A DNA stretch of 64,000 nucleotides from Verrucomicrobiaceae bacterium. GTDB taxonomy: Bacteria; Verrucomicrobiota; Verrucomicrobiia; Verrucomicrobiales; Verrucomicrobiaceae. Where the stretch lies: assembly GCA_016713245.1 (NCBI GenBank), contig JADJPM010000001.1:2294001-2358000 (forward strand), written 5' to 3'. The notes under the pieces were generated by a model. The model was not told where the DNA came from and did no database searches. It was given only the letters and a program-made list of their open reading frames with translations. Made by a program: the position numbers and the translations under genes. Of the stretch, positions 1-7,917 are shown in pieces. Every line of letters starts with the position of its first letter. Positions within the stretch are counted from its first letter, which is position 1.

Positions 1-368
1 TGTTCCAATGCTTTAGGCCATAAAAGAGGGCGCGAACTTGTTCGCACCCTTCCACCAGGCACCGTCAAGCGCCTCTCGAACAGGAACGGCAAGCCGCGCC
101 CCGGTCGGGCGCGCTCCCATAAAGTGTTCGAGCGTTGGGCATCAAAATTGACGGTTTTGGTGGAAGCCCTGCCGCCCTCGCAGGCGGCACGCAAATTGGT
201 TTATGTCAGAATGAAATCGTGTTCTGGGTCGTGAAGAAGTGGGTGAATGACCGAGCTGTTCTACCGGAAAGCCTTCTCTCTGGCAAGAAACGATTCGAAG
301 CGCAGCCAACCTCGAAATCGGCCCGAAAAACTCAAATTGAGGGCCAAAATCCCAAGATCGAGGCCTCC
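1..368. other. Intergenic left edge with two hairpins
   Basis: No convincing gene is visible here. Two GC-rich hairpins are present: one at 28-50 with arms GGGCGCGAAC and GTTCGCACCC, and one near 96-112 with arms GCGCCC and GGGCGC. They could be transcription terminators of a gene lying left of the window, but neither is followed by a clear T run on the plus strand. Confidence 0.4.
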
Positions 369-652
369 ATCCTGAGATTTCTTTAAACCATCCGAGGCTA
401 AAATCCCCCACGCACGGGATGATTTTCAATCCTCCGAGGATGCCTGCCGCCGATCCCGAGATTTTTTTCGTTTATCCGGGGAATTTTTCCAACAATCCGG
501 GGATGAATAGCCTTTTTCCCCGGATGAACGGCTCCAATCCCGAGACAAACGCCCCGCATCCGGGGATGACCGCCGCCAGCCCCGGAACGCAGCGGCCCTG
601 CTTTCGGATGAAGTGTCTCCAACTCACGGATGGCGGCCTCCATCCCGCTCAA
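369..652. repeat. Degenerate 21-bp tandem repeat array
   Basis: A core close to ATCCGGGGATGA recurs every 21 bases. Copies or degenerate copies start at about 369, 390, 411, 432, 453, 474, 495, 516, 537, 558, 579, 600, 621 and 642. The core is followed by roughly nine variable bases. The phase is kept exactly over about 280 bases. Since 21 is a multiple of three, every frame carries heptapeptide repeats, for example xPGMxxx on the plus strand and HPRMxxx on the minus strand. No start context supports either as a protein, so I call it a DNA repeat. Function is unknown. Confidence 0.75.
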
Positions 653-854
653 ATTCCTGGCAACCCCCGGCTGGACGCTGCCGAAAACGCACCTTTTCCG
701 CCGCCAGATGCCGTTGGCGACCCCGTGAGCGAGATTCTTCTTCCCAGCTCCCGGCGCGGTCTGTTACACTTCCGTCAAACTCCCACCCACCGGCAGCACC
801 GGCTCTACCACATGCCAGCAGGAATCATCCGACTCGACGCAGGCTGGAGGCTCG

Positions 855-1048
855 ATGAAAACCATCGCCTCGATCAAGCGCCCGTCATCCCGCCCATGCC
901 AAGCCCCGCCGCCACGCCCAAGCCACCTAAACGACCACCTGCCATGGACTTCATCCCCAGCAAACGCGCCGATCCCAGCTACGATCAAAACCAGATGCAG
1001 GCCGTGATGCAAAAACTCGATGAGCTGATCAATGCGCTGAGACGGTGA
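855..1048 (+). CDS. Small hypothetical protein, apparent single-base frameshift
   Basis: An ATG at 855 follows a GGAGG ribosome-binding site at 846-850 and starts MKTIASIK. The frame is lost at the AA pair at 876-877. Adding one A would continue into a frame rich in Pro and ending YDQNQMQAVMQKLDELINA then LRR at 1048, giving about 64 residues with a helical C-terminus. The stop abuts the convergent mlaD stop. I do not recognise the family. The repair is inferred from the good start site and the protein-like downstream frame. Confidence 0.4.
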
Positions 1049-2110
1049 TCAGTTTCCGAAGAGGGACTTCCGCTTTGCGGGCTGGGGCTGCGGTGTGGGG
1101 GCGGGTTCTTGCTTCGCACGCTCCTTGTCTGCGGTGTTTTTATACCAGACGAAGCCGTTGACCTTGGCGTTGTAGATGAGGTCGTGGAAATCGGCCTTCA
1201 TCTGGGGGTCGTTGATGAGGGCACCGAGGAGGCCTTTGCCGTTGGTGATGTTTTTGGCGGCCACGGAGAAGCTGTCGGCGGCGGTCTTGATGGATTTCAT
1301 GGCGTCGTCCGCCGTGGTCATGACCTTGTCCATCTTTTCAATGGGGGCGTTGAGCTTGTCGATGAGAGGGGAAAGCTTCTTCGAGCTGTCTTCGATGGAT
1401 TTGGAGGCGTTTTTGAAACTGGTGGAGGCGTCTTTGAGCTCGGCGATAGCATCCTTGAGGTTTTTGGAGTTCTCCTCGTTCAGGAGCTTTTCATCCACGC
1501 GGGTGAGCGTGGTATCGAGCTTCGTCATGGCGTTCTTGAACTTGTCGATGGTCTCTTTGGAGAGGGCGTCTTTGTTCACCTTGGTCATGGCCTCCTTGAT
1601 CTCGCCGAGGGCAGGTTTGAGATCGTCCTCGAGGACGGAACTGACTTGCTTGCCGATGCGCTCGGCGGCGCTTTGGAGGTCGCTGAGGCCGCTGGCTTCC
1701 TGGCCGGGGATGATCTCGGTGAGGGTCTCACTGATGAATTCATCGGTGATGGTCTTGGGCGGCTTGATATCGACAAAAGCATCTCCCATGAGACCGGCGG
1801 TGGTGATCGTGAAAGTGGAGCCAGCAGGGATTTTCTCGCCTTTAAAGATTTCGAGGTCGATGATGACGCCGGTGTAGGTGGCGTTGTGGCGAGGCTTGTT
1901 CGTCACTTTGCCGATGCGTTTGCCGGCGAGCACGGCTGGCGAGGCTTCCTTGAGGCCGGAGGCATTGGGAAAGCTCACGCTGATGAAGTAGCTGCCTTTG
2001 AAGAGATCTCGCACGCTGCCGAATTGCAGGATGAGGAGGCTGATCATGACGAGCCCGACGGTCAGGAACAGGCCGACGAGCAGTTCGTTTTTTTTGTCGC
2101 GTTCTTGCAT
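1049..2110 (-). CDS. mlaD: MlaD-like MCE-domain lipid-binding protein
   Basis: This 353-residue protein has one N-terminal membrane anchor at about residues 9-31 and an MCE domain at about 38-120, with the typical TTAGLMGDAFVDI stretch. A long alpha-helical region rich in Lys, Asp and Ser follows, and the tail is Pro-rich. In the Mla family such proteins form a periplasmic hexamer that carries phospholipids between inner and outer membranes and docks on the MlaE permease. It is the third gene of a minus-strand mlaE-mlaF-mlaD cluster, 41 bases after mlaF. The family assignment is firm; the direction of lipid transport cannot be read from sequence. Confidence 0.9.
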   Translation of the reverse strand: MQERDKKNELLVGLFLTVGLVMISLLILQFGSVRDLFKGSYFISVSFPNASGLKEASPAVLAGKRIGKVTNKPRHNATYTGVIIDLEIFKGEKIPAGSTFTITTAGLMGDAFVDIKPPKTITDEFISETLTEIIPGQEASGLSDLQSAAERIGKQVSSVLEDDLKPALGEIKEAMTKVNKDALSKETIDKFKNAMTKLDTTLTRVDEKLLNEENSKNLKDAIAELKDASTSFKNASKSIEDSSKKLSPLIDKLNAPIEKMDKVMTTADDAMKSIKTAADSFSVAAKNITNGKGLLGALINDPQMKADFHDLIYNAKVNGFVWYKNTADKERAKQEPAPTPQPQPAKRKSLFGN

Positions 2111-2151
2111 GGTGGGAGGGGGATGAGGGCTGGGGGATCAGAGATGAGAGA

Positions 2152-2913
2152 TCAGAAGTCCACGTCGGCGCGACCGTTGATGAAGTCTTGGACGATCTTG
2201 TCCGGGCAGGCGCGGAGTTCTTCTTTGGTGCCGAGAAAGTGGATGAGGCCGTTTTTCAGCATCGCGATGCGGTCGGCGATCTTGAAGAGGCTTTTCATGT
2301 CGTGCGTGACGACGAGGGAGGTGATGCCGTGGCGCTCCTGGAGGCGCAAAATGACGGTATCAATGACATCGGAGACGACAGGGTCGAGCGAGGAGGTGGG
2401 CTCGTCGTAAAGGATGCACTGGGCACGGCCGACGATGGCGCGGGCGATGCCAGCCCGCTTGCGCATGCCGCCGGAGAGGTTCACGGGCAGTTTTTGGCCG
2501 TGCTGGCCGAGGCCGACGACATCCAGCGCGGCGGCGACGCGGTCTTTGATCTCTTTTTTGTCGGTGACGCCCGCTTCGCGGAGCGGGAAGGCCACATTTT
2601 GCTCGACGGTGAGGCGGTCAAAGAGGGCGGCATTTTGGAAGAGCATGCTCACCCGCTGGCGCACGGGGGCCAGCTCGCGTTCACGCAGGCCATTCACCTG
2701 GATGCCATCCACTTCGACCGTGCCGGAATCCGGCTGCATGAGGCCGATGACGTGCTTCATCGTCACCGTTTTTCCCTCGCCACTGGGGCCGATGATGCAG
2801 AGCGTTTCGCCGCGCCAGACATCGAGGTCGATGCCACGCAGCACCTCCTGCCAGCCGAGCTTTTTGTGCAGGCCGCGGATGCGGATGAAGGGTTGGCCAG
2901 TGCGGTCGATCAT
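2152..2913 (-). CDS. mlaF: MlaF-like ABC transporter ATPase
   Basis: This 253-residue ABC ATPase has a Walker A motif GPSGEGKT at residues 42-49, a signature LSGGMRKRAG near 145, a Walker B ILYDEPTSSLDP near 167, and a switch histidine in VVTHDM. The LSGGMRKR signature and the order permease-ATPase-MCE protein identify the MlaF/Mkl subfamily that powers phospholipid transport at the inner membrane. The gene starts 12 bases after the mlaE stop, consistent with co-transcription. Length is normal for the family and no motif is missing. Confidence 0.93.
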   Translation of the reverse strand: MIDRTGQPFIRIRGLHKKLGWQEVLRGIDLDVWRGETLCIIGPSGEGKTVTMKHVIGLMQPDSGTVEVDGIQVNGLRERELAPVRQRVSMLFQNAALFDRLTVEQNVAFPLREAGVTDKKEIKDRVAAALDVVGLGQHGQKLPVNLSGGMRKRAGIARAIVGRAQCILYDEPTSSLDPVVSDVIDTVILRLQERHGITSLVVTHDMKSLFKIADRIAMLKNGLIHFLGTKEELRACPDKIVQDFINGRADVDF

Positions 2914-2925
2914 GTCACAGGCAGT

Positions 2926-3732
2926 CTAGACGTTGTTGCCGAGCGGCCAGATGTAGTTCAGCAGGATCGAGAGGAAGAAATTCGCGATGAGCATCACCAG
3001 CGAGGAGATAACGACCGCCCGCGTGGTGCCGATGCCCACGCCCACCGCGCCGTTTTCCGCCCGCAGCCCTTGGTGGCAGGCCACGAGGGTGATGATGATG
3101 CCAAAGGCGAAGCCTTTGATCATGCCGATGACGATGTCCCACTGGTTCGTGTGATCCACCATGTGATGCACAAACCACGCGTGAGGAACCCCATACCCAA
3201 ACACCGCCACCGCGTAGGAGGCCATCAGTCCAAAGGTGATCGATTCCGCCACCAGGATGGGCATGGAGAACATCATCGCGATGAACCTTGGCAGCACCAG
3301 GTAATCCACCGGGTGCACGCCCATGACCCGGAGCGCATCGACCTGCTCCGTGACCTTCATCGTGCCGATGTCCGCCGCCATGGAGGCTCCCACGCGCCCG
3401 CCCACCATCAGCCCGGCCAGCACCGGCCCCAGTTCCCGGCAAAGCGCCACGGAGACGATGGCCCCCACGCTGGACTCCACGCCGAAGTCCTTGAACTTGG
3501 CGTAGGTTTGAAAAGTGAAGACCGCTCCGGTGAATGCACCCGTCACGATGACCACCGCCTGCGAGCCGTAACCGATGGAAACGATCTGCTCCGCGATCAG
3601 GCCGATACGCCAGACGCGGTTCGAGAACGCGGTCATGAGATCACGCACCAGAAAGGCGATCTGGCCCATGTAGGAGATGAAATGCAGGAAGACCCTGCCG
3701 GGGATTCGGACGACGTCAGTCACGCCGCGCAT
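2926..3732 (-). CDS. mlaE: MlaE-like lipid transport permease
   Basis: This is a 268-residue polytopic membrane protein of the MlaE/YrbE family. It contains the conserved stretch CRELGPVLAGLMVGGRVGAS and later LVLPRFIAMMFSMPIL, with five or six membrane spans. An open frame extends further upstream to 3963, but ATG at 3732 (MRGVTDVVRI) gives the usual family length. It heads the mlaE-mlaF-mlaD cluster and forms the inner-membrane channel. The start codon lies inside a short sequence found again at 4489-4552, so the upstream region has been rearranged or carries a dispersed element. Confidence 0.9.
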   Translation of the reverse strand: MRGVTDVVRIPGRVFLHFISYMGQIAFLVRDLMTAFSNRVWRIGLIAEQIVSIGYGSQAVVIVTGAFTGAVFTFQTYAKFKDFGVESSVGAIVSVALCRELGPVLAGLMVGGRVGASMAADIGTMKVTEQVDALRVMGVHPVDYLVLPRFIAMMFSMPILVAESITFGLMASYAVAVFGYGVPHAWFVHHMVDHTNQWDIVIGMIKGFAFGIIITLVACHQGLRAENGAVGVGIGTTRAVVISSLVMLIANFFLSILLNYIWPLGNNV

Positions 3733-3790
3733 GATGGCAGGTCCCGGCCGGAAGGCAAACAACGGCTTGGTGACTTGCCGGGTTGAGGGA
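3727..3790. repeat. Dispersed repeat, copy 1, overlapping the mlaE start
   Basis: About 60 bases here resemble 4489-4552 in the same orientation. Shared blocks include GCGCAT, CGGAAGG and the 16-base CAACGGCTTGGTGACT. The plus-strand text reads as a short open phrase RKANNGLVT in copy 1 and RKVSNGLVT in copy 2. The mlaE ATG (minus strand, 3730-3732) is at its edge. It may be a mobile or duplicated leader sequence. The intervening 700 bases hold an unrelated membrane-protein gene. Confidence 0.55.
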
Positions 3791-3953
3791 TTGGCACGGC
3801 ATTTGGTGCTTAGTGCAATTCTAAATCTCCCCAAGGTTAGAGCCGCATGTTGTGTGGCGACCAGAAACGAGACGGTCGTTTGACTGATTGCCAGAGGACT
3901 CGTCTGGGCCGCCGGTGCGATTGACAATTCGGGAAGCGCTTCGAAGGATTGGA

Positions 3954-4412
3954 ATGCCAGCATCAGAATTCAAAATCAGCGAATGCATCAATGACATTAA
4001 AAGCACGACAGAGCTTGTGCAAGGCATGACAGATCATGTGCTATCGATCTGGAACGTCTATTCCGGGGTGGTTGCACTTGTTCTTGGACTTGTTTTCGCG
4101 TCCGACTCGCTATCGAGCCGCCCAAGCGCCCGCCGCGGACTACTCGTTGCTTTTGCTCTTTTTGCGGCTGGAAACTTGTATGTGCTGCAACGTGCGGCGA
4201 ATTACAACTGGCTGATGCATCAGAAGCTCGTGCAAATGGCACCTCCGAATTCCGCCCTTGCTTCTGCTCTCATCAAAAGCATGCCGTCAGAACCATGTTG
4301 GGTAATGATATTCCACATCCTTCTCAGTGTGTTTGTGGTATTGGTTATCCTTCGCCCGACTCTCCATTTCGACTTTGGACGCCGAGGTGAACGCGGGGGT
4401 AAGTCGTTGTAG
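3954..4412 (+). CDS. Hypothetical integral membrane protein
   Basis: A 152-residue protein with hydrophobic stretches near residues 36-52 (VVALVLGLVFASDS), 62-78 (GLLVAFALFAAGNLYVL) and 118-138 (FHILLSVFVVLVILRP). The frame is open from 3888, but I chose ATG 3954 because AAGGA precedes it by about seven bases. It lies between two copies of a short repeat (3727 and 4489) and next to a SUKH-family gene, so it belongs to a small accessory block. I do not recognise a named domain. Confidence 0.6.
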   Translation: MPASEFKISECINDIKSTTELVQGMTDHVLSIWNVYSGVVALVLGLVFASDSLSSRPSARRGLLVAFALFAAGNLYVLQRAANYNWLMHQKLVQMAPPNSALASALIKSMPSEPCWVMIFHILLSVFVVLVILRPTLHFDFGRRGERGGKSL

Positions 4413-4488
4413 GTAGAGCTACCTGTAATGTGGACGGTGAACAGGAAAAGCTACGGTTGTATCCTGTTTAATCGTTCGGTGCTTGTCG

Positions 4489-4552
4489 CGCATCATGTCC
4501 GGCCTGGCTCGGAAGGTAAGCAACGGCTTGGTGACTTCCTTGGGGGTGGTTG
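4489..4552. repeat. Dispersed repeat, copy 2
   Basis: This is a degenerate copy, in the same orientation, of the sequence at 3727-3790 that covers the mlaE start. It lies in a gene-free stretch (4413-4599) between the hypothetical membrane gene and the SUKH gene. Together the copies bracket one small gene. Confidence 0.5.
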
Positions 4553-4599
4553 AGGTGGTGTCAGGATGCTCAATGCCGTGCTCTTACGAGGCCAGGATA

Positions 4600-5100
4600 T
4601 TACTTGTCATTGGCCATTTGGCTGAGTCGGCCGACAAAGTCGGTGAAGGACTCGGCCACTCTGAATTCGGCGTCAATCTCGCTCCTGCCTCGCTCCCACT
4701 TGCGGACATCTAGGCCGCCGCAGTCGTGGTCAATGAGGTAAACTGCTCCGGGTGCAATGTGGTCGAGGCAAAAGCAGATCGGATCACCACTCTCCGTATA
4801 GGCGACGGGGAGCATCGGAACCGGCAAAGTGACGGCAGTCAGCGTGCCGCTGCGCAAGTCGTAGCCTTGCAGAAGTCTGCGATCCAGGTCTTCAAGCCCC
4901 AAAAAGGAGGAGACAGCGCCGCAATCTCGACCTGAGAGCGTTACTTCCGAGTTCAGGTCGCCGCCACCACAGGAAAGCAGGAATTGACGATAGTCTTCCG
5001 GCAGGCGTGAGCCAATTTCGCGCTCAAACCACTCCAAATCGGAAGGTGGTAACACCTCGCGCTTCTGATCAATGATTGAAATCAAATCCGCGATGGTCAT
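4600..5100 (-). CDS. SMI1/KNR4 (SUKH) family protein
   Basis: This 166-residue protein has the SUKH/SMI1-KNR4 pattern. Near residue 25 it has EIGSRLPEDYRQFLLSCGGG, which matches the family's LP.dY..fL...nGg motif, then a LGLED segment, then FCLDHIAPGAVYLIDHD, and a C-terminal helix ending FVGRLSQMANDK. SUKH proteins are best known as immunity proteins against nuclease and other polymorphic toxins. Here no toxin gene is visible nearby, so it may be an orphan immunity protein or have another role. The flanking genes encode small membrane proteins. Confidence 0.75.
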   Translation of the reverse strand: MTIADLISIIDQKREVLPPSDLEWFEREIGSRLPEDYRQFLLSCGGGDLNSEVTLSGRDCGAVSSFLGLEDLDRRLLQGYDLRSGTLTAVTLPVPMLPVAYTESGDPICFCLDHIAPGAVYLIDHDCGGLDVRKWERGRSEIDAEFRVAESFTDFVGRLSQMANDK

Positions 5101-5133
5101 GAGGCTGGCTTTGGTTCTTGAGCCAACGATCGG

Positions 5134-5493
5134 CTAGGTTTCCTCATCGGATCTTCCAAGCGTAGCCCGAGGCGCAAATTGCTCCTGAACGCTCTTTCGG
5201 TTGAGCCAGTAGATTGTCAGGATGCAGATGCCGATGTCCAAGATGGGAATGATCTGGACACTGGAAACGTCGGGAAGCCCTGAGAGGATGCCAAAAACGG
5301 CTGTCAAAATCGCGGCGAGACGCGCCCAGGCATGTCTCCGCCAGAATCCGATGGTGATCGCCACCGACGCGATGACAGCGATGTAAAAAGACGTTCCCGA
5401 AGACGGCGGGTAGCGCCAGAGGCCGTGGAGTGCCAAGAGCGCCACAAGCGTTGCTCCGATGTAAAAGTCTCGCGATGTCGGTTGGGCTGTCAT
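5134..5493 (-). CDS. Hypothetical small membrane protein
   Basis: A 119-residue protein with about four short hydrophobic segments (FYIGATLVALLALHGLW, SFYIAVIASVAITIGFW, LAAILTAVFGILSGL, IIPILDIGICILTIYWL) and a charged C-terminus. It lies upstream of the SUKH gene on the same strand, 33 bases away, so the two may be co-transcribed. No named domain is recognised. Confidence 0.6.
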   Translation of the reverse strand: MTAQPTSRDFYIGATLVALLALHGLWRYPPSSGTSFYIAVIASVAITIGFWRRHAWARLAAILTAVFGILSGLPDVSSVQIIPILDIGICILTIYWLNRKSVQEQFAPRATLGRSDEET

Positions 5494-5591
5494 TGGTGCA
5501 TCTTGCGGTGAGCGCTGCGGAAACGTAAAGCAATTTTAGCCGGGTATGGCGGGATGGAGCAACACAAATGCTCTCTGGCTTCGATGCCGAT

Positions 5592-5653
5592 GTTGGAGCT
5601 TTAGCCGACGAGGCATTTGAAAAGCTCGTGTCGGCTAAAGCCTGGACTCCAAC
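5592..5653. repeat. Imperfect inverted repeat with CTTTAGC core
   Basis: The left arm (5592-5612) begins GTTGGAGCTTTAGCCGACGAG-like sequence, and the right arm (5625-5653) is its complement with small insertions of 2 and about 5 bases. A loop of about 12 bases separates them. It sits just downstream of pbpC, which ends at 5677 on the minus strand. It could act as a terminator or be a REP-like element. A perfect hairpin with the same GTTG end and CTTTAGC core occurs at 29345-29397. Confidence 0.6.
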
Positions 5654-5676
5654 TTCTGTATTCGCCGCCTCATCGT

Positions 5677-7911
5677 TTATTCTGCATGCACGATGACAAA
5701 CGTGCGCTGCTTTTGGCCGGTGGTGGGGTCTTCGACTTCGATTTCGTGGCGGCCGGGTTTGAGGTGGGCGATGGGGTGAGTGCCTTCCATGCGGATTTCG
5801 AGGGTGGGGGAGGTCCAGTGAGGGTCGCGGGTGCCTTCGGCTTGCAGAAGGAGGCGGGAGCCGCCGCCGGGGATGTCGGGATCGAGGCGGATGACGGTGC
5901 CGGGGATGGGATTCGTGATGCGGAGTTGGGGCTTTGAATCTTCGGTGGCGACGGTGACGAGGTCGCCGAGCCAGTTTTCGCGCGAGGCGACCCAGGTGGC
6001 ATATTCGCGGGGCAGGATGACGCGGCCGTGGTTGTCGTAATCGGTGGCGGTGGCGGGTGGTGGCAGCTTGCCTTCGATGAAGAGTTCCTCGCGGCTGAGG
6101 CGGCTGGGTGGCGTTTGCGGGGTGAGGCGATGGCCGGTGCGGGGATCGATGCGGGCACGCAGGAGGCCGGCGGTTGGCGCGGGCCATTTCGCCTCGCGGT
6201 GCTCGTGGAGATGGAGCATGACATCGCGGAAAATGGGGCCGGCGCCGGTGACACCGGAGACGTCCTGCATGGGCGTGTTGTCGAAATTGCCGACCCACAC
6301 GCCGACGGTGAACTCAGCGGTGAAGCCAAGCGTCCAGTTGTCGCGAAAGGAGGTGCTGGTGCCGGTTTTGGCAGCGCAGCGAAAGGGCAGGCGCAGCGGC
6401 GAGAGAGCACCGAAGGCCATTTCACGCGCCTGGTTGTCGCTGAGGATGTCGGCGATGAGGTAGCATTCTTTTTCGGGAAGGAGGCGGCGCTCGTCAGAGG
6501 CGGTGTGTTGCAGTCGCCAGGGCTTGTGAAGGCCGAGTCGGGCGAGCGTGGCGTAGGCGTTGGCGAGTTCGAGCAGGCGCACAGGGGCATTACCGATGGT
6601 CAAACCGAGGCCGTAGTGCTCGACGGGCTCGGTGAGCGTGCTGAGGCCGAGTTCTTGAAGCTTCGCGAGCAAGGTCTCCGCGCCGCCGATGCTGTCGAGC
6701 ACACGGACGGCGGAGATGTTGAGCGAATTGCCCAGCGCGGCGCGGTAGGTCATGGGGCCGAAGCTGCGCAGGGCGTAATTTTCCGGCTTGTAGGTGCCGG
6801 TGGCGGTGCGGAACTCGATGGGCAAATCCGCCACGATGCTTCCGGGCGAGGCTCCACGCTCCAAGGCGAGCAAATATGTAAACGGCTTCAACGCGGAGCC
6901 AGGCGAGTGCGGCACCCAGGCTCCATTGATCTGCCCGCCATCCTTCGCGAAGAAATCACGCGAGCCGGCGAGCGCCAAAACATCGCCACTGGCATTGTCG
7001 AGTACGACGACGGCTGCGTGGCCGACGTTTTTGGCTCGCAGCGACGCGATGCGTTGAGCGATAATGGTTTCGACCTGCTGCTGCAACAAGGCGTCGATGG
7101 TTGTGCGAGTCGATTCGGAGCCTTTGACGGCCTCGACGACATGTGGCGCGGCAAAACCGCCGCTGAAGCGCTGGATGACAATTTCTTGTGAAAGCGCGGT
7201 TTGAAGCTGTTCGGAGGTCAACCAGCCCTGCGCATGCATTTTCTCCAAAATGGCCCGCTGGCGTGGCAGGATGCTTTTCACCTCGCGGAAGGGATTCCAG
7301 CGCGTGGGGCTCTGCGGCAACGCGGCGAGCAGGGCGCACTCGGCGGGCGTGAGATCGGTGAGGGGCTTGTGAAAGTAACCGGACGCGGCGGTGGTGATGC
7401 CGGTCATGTTGTTGCCGAAGGAAATGCGGCTGAGGTAGGCGGCGAGCACGTCCTCGCGGCTCCAGCTCATCGCGAGGCGGCGTGCTTGCAGTGCCTCCGT
7501 GACTTTCACCGTGAAGGTGCGGCGACCGCTGCTCGGTGTGCTGTTTTTGATGAGCTGCTGGTGAATCGTGGACGCGCCGGAAACGATTTTGCCGGTGCGG
7601 GCATTGTCCCAGGCGGCGCGGGCGATGGCGAGGAGATCGATGCCGCCATGTGAGAAGAAGCGTTTGTCTTCGGCGGCGAGCATCGCATGCCGCATGACCT
7701 CGGGGATCTCGTCGAAACGCACCGGCGCTGCTTTCCGCGTGCCGTTTTCATCCAGCAAATGCCGCAGCGGCGTGCCATCGCGTGATAGAAACACCGGCGA
7801 GGCCGCTGGCGGGGTGAGATCGGGCAGCTCGACGAGCCACGGAAGGCCCCACCATCCTGCGGCGAGCAGCGCGGCAGGTATGGCGAGGCGTTTGATCCAG
7901 CGGCGAGACAC
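5677..7911 (-). CDS. pbpC: Penicillin-binding protein 1C
   Basis: This 744-residue bifunctional peptidoglycan synthase has one N-terminal membrane segment (residues 9-24). The GT51 glycosyltransferase domain includes EDKRFFSHGG at 81-90, with the catalytic Glu at 81. The transpeptidase domain has SALK at 339-342 (nucleophile Ser339), SLN at 396-398 and KTG at 515-517. A C-terminal beta-rich domain of about 90 residues matches the PBP1C-specific tail. All catalytic motifs are present. The DUF1080 gene ends seven bases upstream of its start region, so the two may share a transcript. Confidence 0.95.
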   Translation of the reverse strand: MSRRWIKRLAIPAALLAAGWWGLPWLVELPDLTPPAASPVFLSRDGTPLRHLLDENGTRKAAPVRFDEIPEVMRHAMLAAEDKRFFSHGGIDLLAIARAAWDNARTGKIVSGASTIHQQLIKNSTPSSGRRTFTVKVTEALQARRLAMSWSREDVLAAYLSRISFGNNMTGITTAASGYFHKPLTDLTPAECALLAALPQSPTRWNPFREVKSILPRQRAILEKMHAQGWLTSEQLQTALSQEIVIQRFSGGFAAPHVVEAVKGSESTRTTIDALLQQQVETIIAQRIASLRAKNVGHAAVVVLDNASGDVLALAGSRDFFAKDGGQINGAWVPHSPGSALKPFTYLLALERGASPGSIVADLPIEFRTATGTYKPENYALRSFGPMTYRAALGNSLNISAVRVLDSIGGAETLLAKLQELGLSTLTEPVEHYGLGLTIGNAPVRLLELANAYATLARLGLHKPWRLQHTASDERRLLPEKECYLIADILSDNQAREMAFGALSPLRLPFRCAAKTGTSTSFRDNWTLGFTAEFTVGVWVGNFDNTPMQDVSGVTGAGPIFRDVMLHLHEHREAKWPAPTAGLLRARIDPRTGHRLTPQTPPSRLSREELFIEGKLPPPATATDYDNHGRVILPREYATWVASRENWLGDLVTVATEDSKPQLRITNPIPGTVIRLDPDIPGGGSRLLLQAEGTRDPHWTSPTLEIRMEGTHPIAHLKPGRHEIEVEDPTTGQKQRTFVIVHAE

Positions 7912-7917
7912 GGGCGG

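Noticed and set aside
369..652. CRISPR array
   Set aside because: The repeat unit is 21 bases with a core of about 12, too short and too degenerate, spacers are about nine bases, and no cas genes are present.
419..1048. A single 209-residue protein covering the repeat array and the following gene
   Set aside because: The start lacks a ribosome-binding site, and a better start with GGAGG occurs at 855.
2188..3786. Plus-strand open frame of 532 residues
   Set aside because: It is antisense to mlaF and mlaE and very rich in His and Asp, without a plausible domain.
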